Part shown: positions 19,019-25,714 of the stretch, in pieces
Layout of the letters: every line of letters begins with the position of its first letter
How positions within the stretch are numbered: position 1 is the first letter of the stretch
Source: Mucor racemosus
Taxonomy: Eukaryota; Mucoromycota; Mucoromycetes; Mucorales; Mucoraceae
Length of the DNA: 25,714 bases
NCBI GenBank assembly: GCA_027405735.1
Contig: JAPEHQ010000035.1
Coordinates: 1-25,714, forward strand
Direction: 5' to 3'
Notes under the pieces: model-generated
The model's database searches: none
What the model was told of the DNA's origin: nothing
What the model saw: only the letters and a program-made list of their open reading frames with translations
Translations under genes and position numbers: made by a program

Positions 19019-19951
19019 TTGTTCCATTTCAGAACCATTAGAGTTTTCAGTGCGCTTACGAGCAGAGTTGAGCAAGAACTTAGCCTTCTTGGGTTCTTTT
19101 TCCTCAAAACGAGCCATAGCTTCAGATACAGCAACAGCCAATTCTTCGTCACAGATCCATCCTGCAGATACAAAGTATTTACCAACACCACTAACGTTGA
19201 GGGGGCGAAGGAAGGACAAAGTTTGCAGGGCACGAGTGTTAGTAAATTCGTACATTAACGACTCACGGTCATTAATATGGAGGGCATCATATTTGGGATC
19301 AGCAATGTGTTGGGGATCCAAGGGATCAAAACCCTCAATGATTTCGGCTTCGCACTTCTTCATGAGATCAAGAAATTCCTCAACATACTGTGTATGGAGA
19401 AGAATACCAATAACGCCAGAGGCAGGGAAACAGATGTCTAGGACACGACCAGTATCAACACCAACCTTGCGGAAGGTAGATCGAATTTCAGAGCGTAAAA
19501 TCTTACCAGAGCGACCAATATATACATATTGGTATCCTTGGGGACCTTTAGCAGCAGCCGATTTGAAGAGGCGACCAGCAGCAACTCGCTTTTTAGCAGA
19601 GCGGGCGGGATCAGGAAGGTGAGCACCAGATTTAGCAGCATTAGCATACTTTGCATTGGAGTCTTTGGGTTTGGTAGTAGCTTGTTTAGAGACTTCATTA
19701 CCTCCTTCAAGCGGAGGGTTGGTGGTGTTCGTAGGGTGACTGGATAGTTGACCCTGTAATTTTTCAATTACTAGGTCCTTGGTCAAAATATCCTTTTTCA
19801 AGGTGTTATTTTCGTTTTCTAACTTTTCCATTCGTAACAAGAGGCTTTCATGTTGGTGTACCTTCTCCTGTACTGAGGTAAGTTGTTGTTGAAACTGCAA
19901 AAGCAACTGTGGCAACTGATGCATATCAAAGTCTTGTAGATTTTCAAACAT
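19016..19951 (-). CDS. LINE ORF1, unit E: coiled-coil/RRM-like RNA-binding protein
   Basis: Complete 311-codon ORF1 with the family layout (coiled coil, linker, RRM-like domain, basic tail) and no zinc knuckle. Together with the ORF2 at 15654-19016 and spacers on both sides, this is one of the two fully complete units of the window, so it is a candidate for autonomous expression. Confidence 0.94.
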   Translation of the reverse strand: MFENLQDFDMHQLPQLLLQFQQQLTSVQEKVHQHESLLLRMEKLENENNTLKKDILTKDLVIEKLQGQLSSHPTNTTNPPLEGGNEVSKQATTKPKDSNAKYANAAKSGAHLPDPARSAKKRVAAGRLFKSAAAKGPQGYQYVYIGRSGKILRSEIRSTFRKVGVDTGRVLDICFPASGVIGILLHTQYVEEFLDLMKKCEAEIIEGFDPLDPQHIADPKYDALHINDRESLMYEFTNTRALQTLSFLRPLNVSGVGKYFVSAGWICDEELAVAVSEAMARFEEKEPKKAKFLLNSARKRTENSNGSEMEQ

Positions 19952-20459
19952 GGCGATGAAATATTATTCAATAAGGTGCAAATTTAAAGAATAAAATGGA
20001 GGTGTCCAACAAGGCTGAAACTTATAAACAATAAACTGCTATGGAAGGCGAGTATAATGGTATAGTTTGGAGTCGATTGGTGAACTAGTTGTTGAGATAA
20101 ATGAGTTTTAATAAAAGATTGAGAAATTTCCTGTCGAAATGTCTTCAAAAGTTTAGAGAAACGGAAAGAGATGGGGATGTAGCTCAGGTTAAGAATTGGT
20201 TTTTTATTAATAAAATTTAAATGGGCACTCGATATGAGCATAAGCCTTAAATTTAAGAAACATGGAGAAAAGAGAAACAAAAAACCCTTGACAGGGCACT
20301 ATACTAATTTAAGGGAAAATGATGGTGTGGTAGTGGATATTGAGCAGTGAGATTAGTGGATGAACTGAAATTGATCTTGAGAGATTACCAACGGCTGGGA
20401 ACTTTGATAAGACTTACCACCGAGGATCCGCACAAAGAAAGCAATACAGTCATTTTTCA
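19952..20459 (-). promoter_or_regulatory. Inter-unit spacer between ORF1 (E) and ORF2 stop (F)
   Basis: 508 bp, the same content and order as the other complete spacers, with the AATAAA/A-tract at 20200-20208. The junction between adjacent copies has the same bases here as in A/B, B/C and D/E, so the A-tract has not varied in length between copies. Confidence 0.7.
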
Positions 20460-23400
20460 TCAATGTTTAGTCTTTTTGTCAGTGAACCATAAAGATCCGG
20501 GATCTTGATCTGGAGCAATGACAGCCAATGGGTGTGAAATACAATCAATTGCATGAAGCAGAGAAAGTAAAGCCGACCAATATGGAGGAGGACCAGCCGA
20601 GGATTTGACCGGGAGACAGTTCAAAGCATGATCGATCTTGTTGGTACCGAAAGGAGCAGAAGGTAAAGCATCTAGTAGCTCACCATCCAGAGCACGACAG
20701 GTCAGAAAATGATCTCGAGAGATATGAACACCCAAGGGTGACATACACGAACATTCTTCTCGCATGTTGGTGAACCGACCAAGGCGCCATCGAACCAGTC
20801 GACTGCGAGCAGAGCGACCTATTGGTAGATATAGGATGGGATCAGGTCTCACAACAGAGGGACGACAAGCACGCAGCAAAGTATTAGATCCAGAAACAGC
20901 AGCCGCTTCCATTTGGCGATCTACCTGGTCTTGCCAATATTTGTTGAAAACAGAAACTAATCCAGCAGCAGAAGGAACAGGATCAGGTAACGACTGATAC
21001 AATTTGTTTTCACAAATGTATTTATCTAACCTAGTGTAGGAAAGAGCGTTACGCAGGATCACCAAGAGACAGTCCTCAGGCAGGGTAGCAGCACGCAGAG
21101 CAAATCTAGTAGCTAGAACATTATAGCGATGTTTCATACTGGGCAAGCAAGTTATATGTTTTGCAACATTAAACCAGGAGCTACCCACAAACATGCCAAC
21201 TAATCGATTCTGAACATCATCCAGATCCTTGAAATCCCGAAAGGAGAGGTGAGATATAGCTAGGCCATATTCGAGTTTTGGACGAATAAAGGCCTTGTAC
21301 AAGCGTGAGCAGAGCAACAATGAAAAACCAGTGCGGTTTACACCAACCGAATTCAACAGAGCCATCACCTGAATAGCACCAGAAGCCCGAAGAGACCGAA
21401 TACCAGGGGCAAACAGACCTTTATACCGGAAAGGCATACCCAAATAAGTGAACTCTTCTACGATAGGAAGGGGTTCATTATATAGAGTAAGTCTATGACC
21501 GGTAGCAGCATTAGGAGACCCAAGAACAGCACACTTAGATGGTTTCCATCTGTAGCCCAGAGAGATAGAGTGATCAGAAGCTAGGTCCAACATATGCTGA
21601 ACATCCGACCGACGCCCAAATATGGCAACATCATCAGCAAAAAGTAGACTATTGATTGCTATTGAGTTGGTCATACCAGGAGCACAGATCATAGAGGCAC
21701 CAGAAGCAGCAGCACGCAGAGCACCAGGCAAAGAGTTGATATACAACGAGTACAGATGGGGACTAAGAACAGAGCCTTGCAGGACACCTGTAACCGGCGA
21801 GAAAGCAGCAGAGTTGTGGTTAGCAATGAGCACCGAGACAGAAACTTCATCAAACATGTTAATCAACAGACCAAGAACTGGACGAGGGAGAGCTGAGGTA
21901 GCGAGCAACTGCCAAATAACTCGACGATCTACTGTATCATAAGCTGCCTTAATATCTAAGAAGGCCACTACAGGGTAATGATGATGGATCAGAAAATAGT
22001 CATGCATCAAGTCATGTAAACAGAGGGCTTGATCCAGAGGACTACGTTGAGGACGGAAACCACCTTGCGCAACATCAAGAGCAGGAGAATGAGCATCCAG
22101 ATCAGGCATAATTGAAAATTCAAAGAGCTTACGCATCACCGAAGTAAGAGAAATCGGTCGAAAATTACCAGGATCAGTAGCATCACCTTTCTTGAAGATA
22201 GGGAAGACCTGAGCTTGACGCCAGAGAGCCGGTGTGTAACACCATTGATAGCACAAGGTAAACAGGAGAGACAACACAGGAGCAATTTCCGTCACCAGAG
22301 ATTTGAGCATCTCAGCTTTGATATGGTCGGGACCAGGAGCTTTATTTGTGGGGAGCCGTTTAATATGAGATACTAAGGTATCAACATCAAAAAGTGACAT
22401 ATCCGTAGGTACACTAAAAGGCAGATCAGAATCAAAGGTTTCAGGAGGTGGAGGACGACTAGCAGAAGCAAGTAAAGAACCATTATAGACAGATTCGAGA
22501 TGTGACCCCATAGTTGCGACCGAAGCAGCAGGACCATCAGGATGACTATATGTGGCAGAGGATTCTTTATGGCGTTTAATACGCTTAATAGCAGCAGTAG
22601 CTTTTGAGAAATCACTCTCCAATACAGCACAGAATTTTTTCCAGGACCTTCGCTTTGCAGCTTGTACCAATGACCGAAATTGACGGTGCGCATGTTTGTA
22701 GACAGCCCAGTTGTTGATTTTGGCAATCCCAGTGGAATGTCGCCACTTGCTGTAGAGACGATCCCTTGAACGAGCAGCATCCTCAATTTCTAGAGTCCAG
22801 AACTTTTTCCAATGACCAGGACGACCAGTTTTCACACCAATAGAACCATCAAGAGAGTCATACAAACAGTGATTCAAAGAATCATTGAGTGCATCAATAT
22901 CCGGGCGGATAGAAGGAGGAGCCGAGACCAAACCAGACAGAGTATCCACCAGAGGAGCAACAGAAGAACGAAAAAGAGTTTGATATAGACTTAACGGCTT
23001 GATCATACCCAATTTTGAAAGCTTCCACTGCCGTCTTGGAGCCAGAACAGAATCACCAGACACCACCAAATCACCAGGAGGGGCTACATACTCGAAAGTA
23101 AGTAACATCAACCGATGATCAGAACCCAGAGACAGATCAGACTCAACCACCAGTTGAGGATTCAGCATAGCAGCCTCACCAATGTTAGTCAGAAACAGAT
23201 CAATAATGCTACTTGCCTCCTTTTGACGTCGAAACGTCGTAAAGGTTTTAACACCATAAGCCAAAGAAGCATTCAGCACTGAGAGATCAAATTCCTCAAG
23301 CCAAGGTTTCAGAGCAACACCACGAGGGTTAGTAGCAACATCACCAGTGAGAGACCCTAACCGAGCATTAAAGTCACCACATAAAATAGTATCCTTAGTC

Positions 23401-23822
23401 ATAGGTAGTGAACTAAGAATCGAGAGCACCTTATCTGTTGATAAGGGTGGAGGAAAGTAAACACAATGAACCGTCAGGGTGCCAACCTTAAGGGACAGAG
23501 TGTGCGAATTATAAGAAGGAAGTTGAGAGACAGGATAGGGACAGGAAGGAGAGACAAAAGCAGTTATACCACCAGAACCTCGACCAGAAGCACCGGATAC
23601 TTTCGTACCGTACAAGTGGAATTGGGACCAGTTAGTAGGAAAAGACCCAGAAGTAAGCCAAGTTTCAGTAACCAAGAGAACATGAGAATTCAGTACATGA
23701 GACAGAACATCATGAACGACAGAGGCACGTAGACCATTAGCATTCCATAGGGAGAGAGAAACAAATAAGGAGTGGACCGGGTTATTATTATACATAGGTG
23801 AGGATTCAACTGAAGAACTCAT
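20460..23822 (-). CDS. LINE ORF2, unit F: apurinic-type endonuclease + reverse transcriptase
   Basis: Complete 1,120-codon ORF2 with endonuclease, RT and Cys/His knuckle intact and a translation identical to unit B. At 21306 it shares the silent T allele (TCA for S839) with unit C, unlike A, B and E. The sense-3' side is followed by the intact spacer of unit E (19952-20459), so the ORF has a normal downstream context. The upstream spacer of its own unit is shortened at 25131-25136. Confidence 0.96.
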   Translation of the reverse strand: MSSSVESSPMYNNNPVHSLFVSLSLWNANGLRASVVHDVLSHVLNSHVLLVTETWLTSGSFPTNWSQFHLYGTKVSGASGRGSGGITAFVSPSCPYPVSQLPSYNSHTLSLKVGTLTVHCVYFPPPLSTDKVLSILSSLPMTKDTILCGDFNARLGSLTGDVATNPRGVALKPWLEEFDLSVLNASLAYGVKTFTTFRRQKEASSIIDLFLTNIGEAAMLNPQLVVESDLSLGSDHRLMLLTFEYVAPPGDLVVSGDSVLAPRRQWKLSKLGMIKPLSLYQTLFRSSVAPLVDTLSGLVSAPPSIRPDIDALNDSLNHCLYDSLDGSIGVKTGRPGHWKKFWTLEIEDAARSRDRLYSKWRHSTGIAKINNWAVYKHAHRQFRSLVQAAKRRSWKKFCAVLESDFSKATAAIKRIKRHKESSATYSHPDGPAASVATMGSHLESVYNGSLLASASRPPPPETFDSDLPFSVPTDMSLFDVDTLVSHIKRLPTNKAPGPDHIKAEMLKSLVTEIAPVLSLLFTLCYQWCYTPALWRQAQVFPIFKKGDATDPGNFRPISLTSVMRKLFEFSIMPDLDAHSPALDVAQGGFRPQRSPLDQALCLHDLMHDYFLIHHHYPVVAFLDIKAAYDTVDRRVIWQLLATSALPRPVLGLLINMFDEVSVSVLIANHNSAAFSPVTGVLQGSVLSPHLYSLYINSLPGALRAAASGASMICAPGMTNSIAINSLLFADDVAIFGRRSDVQHMLDLASDHSISLGYRWKPSKCAVLGSPNAATGHRLTLYNEPLPIVEEFTYLGMPFRYKGLFAPGIRSLRASGAIQVMALLNSVGVNRTGFSLLLCSRLYKAFIRPKLEYGLAISHLSFRDFKDLDDVQNRLVGMFVGSSWFNVAKHITCLPSMKHRYNVLATRFALRAATLPEDCLLVILRNALSYTRLDKYICENKLYQSLPDPVPSAAGLVSVFNKYWQDQVDRQMEAAAVSGSNTLLRACRPSVVRPDPILYLPIGRSARSRLVRWRLGRFTNMREECSCMSPLGVHISRDHFLTCRALDGELLDALPSAPFGTNKIDHALNCLPVKSSAGPPPYWSALLSLLHAIDCISHPLAVIAPDQDPGSLWFTDKKTKH

Positions 23823-23824
23823 TA
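23820..23824 (-). promoter_or_regulatory. TAATG stop-start overlap, unit F
   Basis: Intact overlap between complete ORF1 and complete ORF2. Confidence 0.85.
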
Positions 23825-24757
23825 TTGTTCCATTTCAGAACCATTAGAGTTTTCAGTGCGCTTACGAGCAGAGTTGAGCAAGAACTTAGCCTTCTTGGGT
23901 TCTTTTTCCTCAAAACGAGCCATAGCTTCAGATACAGCAACAGCCAATTCTTCGTCACAGATCCATCCTGCAGATACAAAGTATTTACCAACACCACTAA
24001 CGTTGAGGGGGCGAAGGAAGGACAAAGTTTGCAGGGCACGAGTGTTAGTAAATTCGTACATTAACGACTCACGGTCATTAATATGGAGGGCATCATATTT
24101 GGGATCAGCAATGTGTTGGGGATCCAAGGGATCAAAACCCTCAATGATTTCGGCTTCGCACTTCTTCATGAGATCAAGAAATTCCTCAACATACTGTGTA
24201 TGGAGAAGAATACCAATAACGCCAGAGGCAGGGAAACAGATGTCTAGGACACGACCAGTATCAACACCAACCTTGCGGAAGGTAGATCGAATTTCAGAGC
24301 GTAAAATCTTACCAGAGCGACCAATATATACATATTGGTATCCTTGGGGACCTTTAGCAGCAGCCGATTTGAAGAGGCGACCAGCAGCAACTCGCTTTTT
24401 AGCAGAGCGGGCGGGATCAGGAAGGTGAGCACCAGATTTAGCAGCATTAGCATACTTTGCATTGGAGTCTTTGGGTTTGGTAGTAGCTTGTTTAGAGACT
24501 TCATTACCTCCTTCAAGCGGAGGGTTGGTGGTGTTCGTAGGGTGACTGGATAGTTGACCCTGTAATTTTTCAATTACTAGGTCCTTGGTCAAAATATCCT
24601 TTTTCAAGGTGTTATTTTCGTTTTCTAACTTTTCCATTCGTAACAAGAGGCTTTCATGTTGGTGTACCTTCTCCTGTACTGAGGTAAGTTGTTGTTGAAA
24701 CTGCAAAAGCAACTGTGGCAACTGATGCATATCAAAGTCTTGTAGATTTTCAAACAT
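23822..24757 (-). CDS. LINE ORF1, unit F: coiled-coil/RRM-like RNA-binding protein
   Basis: Complete 311-codon ORF1 with the same translation as the other copies. The ~310 bp directly upstream of its ATG (24758 to about 25070) match the other spacers, so any promoter or leader located near ORF1 is kept. Beyond that, the distal spacer is lost to the 207-bp deletion and indels. Confidence 0.93.
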   Translation of the reverse strand: MFENLQDFDMHQLPQLLLQFQQQLTSVQEKVHQHESLLLRMEKLENENNTLKKDILTKDLVIEKLQGQLSSHPTNTTNPPLEGGNEVSKQATTKPKDSNAKYANAAKSGAHLPDPARSAKKRVAAGRLFKSAAAKGPQGYQYVYIGRSGKILRSEIRSTFRKVGVDTGRVLDICFPASGVIGILLHTQYVEEFLDLMKKCEAEIIEGFDPLDPQHIADPKYDALHINDRESLMYEFTNTRALQTLSFLRPLNVSGVGKYFVSAGWICDEELAVAVSEAMARFEEKEPKKAKFLLNSARKRTENSNGSEMEQ

Positions 24758-25136
24758 GGCGATGAAATATTATTCAATAAGGTGCAAATTTAAAGAATAA
24801 AATGGAGGTGTCCAACAAGGCTGAAACTTATAAACAATAAACTGCTATGGAAGGCGAGTATAATGGTATAGTTTGGAGTCGATTGGTGAACTAGTTGTTG
24901 AGATAAATGAGTTTTAATAAAAGATTGAGAAATTTCCTGTCGAAATGTCTTCAAAAGTTTAGAGAAACGGAAAGAGATGGGGATGTAGCTCAGGTTAAGA
25001 ATTGGTTTTTTATTAATAAAATTTAAATGGGCACTCGATATGAGCATAAGCCTTAAATTTAAGAAACATGAGAAAAGAGAAACAAAAAACCCTTGACAGA
25101 GGCACTATACATAATTTAAGGGAAAATGATGGTGTG
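24758..25136 (-). promoter_or_regulatory. Truncated inter-unit spacer upstream of ORF1 (F)
   Basis: About 379 bp remain. The ORF1-proximal part and the A-tract (25006-25014) are kept, then indels appear near 25070, 25100 and 25111, and the spacer ends at the GGTGTG junction. The part nearest the ORF2 stop is missing. Confidence 0.65.
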
Positions 25137-25714
25137 AAATACAATCAATTGCATGAAGCAGAGAAAGTAAAGCCGACCAATATGGAGGAGGACCAGCCGA
25201 GGATTTGACCGGGAGACAGTTCAAAGCATGATCGATCTTGTTGGTACCGAAAGGAGCAGAAGGTAAAGCATCTAGTAGCTCACCATCCAGAGCACGACAG
25301 GTCAGAAAATGATCTCGAGAGATATGAACACCCAAGGGTGACATACACGAACATTCTTCTCGCATGTTGGTGAACCGACCAAGGCGCCATCGAACCAGTC
25401 GACTGCGAGCAGAGCGACCTATTGGTAGATATAGGATGGGATCAGGTCTCACAACAGAGGGACGACAAGCACGCAGCAAAGTATTAGATCCAGAAACAGC
25501 AGCCGCTTCCATTTGGCGATCTACCTGGTCTTGCCAATATTTGTTGAAAACAGAAACTAATCCAGCAGCAGAAGGAACAGGATCAGGTAACGACTGATAC
25601 AATTTGTTTTCACAAATGTATTTATCTAACTAGTGTAGGAAAGAGCGTTACGCAGGATCACCAAGAGACAGTCCTCAGGCAGGGTAGCAGCACGCAGAGC
25701 AAATCTAGTAGCTA
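25105..25714 (-). CDS. LINE ORF2, unit G: C-terminal fragment (partial)
   Basis: Part of ORF2 corresponding to about residues 903-1097, including the Cys/His knuckle region (C1024, C1026, H1038, C1042) and WRLGRF. The final ~23 residues and the natural TGA are missing. After the family sequence AIDCISH the frame reads into spacer DNA, adds about eight residues and stops near 25105. A missing C near 25630 shifts the frame relative to the family protein, so the part upstream of it is in another frame. Both changes lie in the error-rich window end and may not be real. Confidence 0.82.
25131..25136. other. Deletion junction with GGTGTG microhomology
   Basis: GGTGTG occurs in intact units both in the spacer (20324-20329) and inside the ORF2 tail (20531-20536), 207 bp apart. 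Here one copy of GGTGTG joins the spacer on the left directly to the ORF2 tail on the right. The region between, including the ORF2 stop, is gone. Confidence 0.85.
25137..25714 (-). mobile_element. LINE unit G (fragment at window edge)
   Basis: Only part of ORF2 is present, about residues 903-1097 of the family protein, running off the window. The sense-3' end (last ~23 codons, stop and the adjoining spacer) is removed by the 207-bp deletion. One C is missing near 25630 relative to the other copies. Confidence 0.9.

Larger units (their letters stand above)
15654..20459 (-). mobile_element. LINE unit E (complete)
   Basis: Second complete 4,806-bp unit: ORF2 15654-19016, ORF1 19016-19951 and spacer 19952-20459. 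It carries C at 16500 (as in A and B). I saw no other difference from unit B when reading the lines side by side, although this was not an exhaustive alignment. Confidence 0.96.
20460..25136 (-). mobile_element. LINE unit F (spacer truncated)
   Basis: Complete ORF2 and ORF1. The spacer is cut short by a 207-bp deletion at 25131-25136 that fuses it to the interior of the next ORF2. It carries the T allele at 21306 (as in C). Single-base indels appear from about 25070 onward: loss of a G near 25070, and extra A residues near 25100 and 25111. Confidence 0.93.
1..25714 (-). repeat. Head-to-tail tandem array of a 4,806-bp LINE unit
   Basis: The whole window is covered by direct copies of one 4,806-bp unit. 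Equivalent points recur at exactly that spacing, for example ORF2 stops at 4128 and 8934 and again at 15654 and 20460. The distance from 8934 to 15654 is 6,720 bp, which is one unit plus 1,914 bp, because units C and D are joined across a 2,892-bp deletion. All copies point the same way. The inter-unit junction reads the same in every copy I compared, with no interposed poly(A) tract of variable length and no unique DNA. Both window ends fall inside ORF2, so neither flank of the array is visible. Confidence 0.97.

Noticed and set aside
1..25714. LTR retrotransposon or retrovirus-like element
   Set aside because: No LTRs, protease, integrase or RNase H are seen; the endonuclease is of the apurinic type placed before RT, which defines a LINE.
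1..25714. Bacterial retroelement (group II intron, retron, diversity-generating element) or CRISPR array
   Set aside because: The RT has LINE motifs with FADD and an N-terminal endonuclease. There is no intron-like RNA structure, template repeat, or short spaced repeats; the repeat unit is 4.8 kb.

Overview
The window is almost entirely one thing: a head-to-tail tandem array of a single non-LTR (LINE-type) retrotransposon, with all copies on the minus strand. The repeat unit is 4,806 bp. It carries ORF1 (311 codons, coiled coil plus an RRM-like nucleic-acid-binding domain), which overlaps by one base with ORF2 (1,120 codons, apurinic-type endonuclease, reverse transcriptase and a C-terminal Cys/His knuckle). 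A 508-bp AT-rich spacer joins the ORF2 stop of one copy to the ORF1 start of the next. I see no host gene, RNA gene, LTR, CRISPR array or telomeric repeat.

Organism: a eukaryote. The ORF2 architecture and motif wording (NKAPGPD, FLDIKAAYDTVD, GVLQGSVLSP, FADD) remind me of LINEs from Mucoromycota, especially Mucorales. That placement is from memory and is an inference, not a search result.

Layout (+ coordinates; transcription runs right to left). Unit A, 1-4127: ORF2 cut by the window edge, ORF1 complete, spacer. Unit B, 4128-8933: complete. Unit C, 8934 to about 12870: ORF2 complete, ORF1 cut after its RRM half. Unit D, about 12871-15653: only the endonuclease half of ORF2, then a complete ORF1 and spacer; C and D are joined by a patchwork junction and together lack 2,892 bp. 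Unit E, 15654-20459: complete. Unit F, 20460 to about 25136: complete ORFs, spacer truncated by a 207-bp deletion. Unit G, about 25137-25714: part of the ORF2 C-terminal region.

How the parts work together: a bicistronic RNA would make ORF1p (RNA packaging/chaperone) and, through a TAATG stop-start overlap, ORF2p, which nicks target DNA and primes reverse transcription from the nick. Four complete ORF2 copies (B, C, E, F) encode identical proteins, and the only substitution I found between copies is one synonymous C/T site.

Reliability: single-base indels relative to the other copies cluster in the first ~510 and last ~700 bases, while the interior has none outside the C/D junction. This looks like low-accuracy consensus at the ends of a long-read contig, so the 'breaks' in units A and G, and the C/D patchwork, may be technical. 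The array itself, with identical junctions and no poly(A) or target-site duplication between units, is the main point of interest. It may be a real chromosomal array, circular or concatemeric retroelement DNA, or an assembly product.
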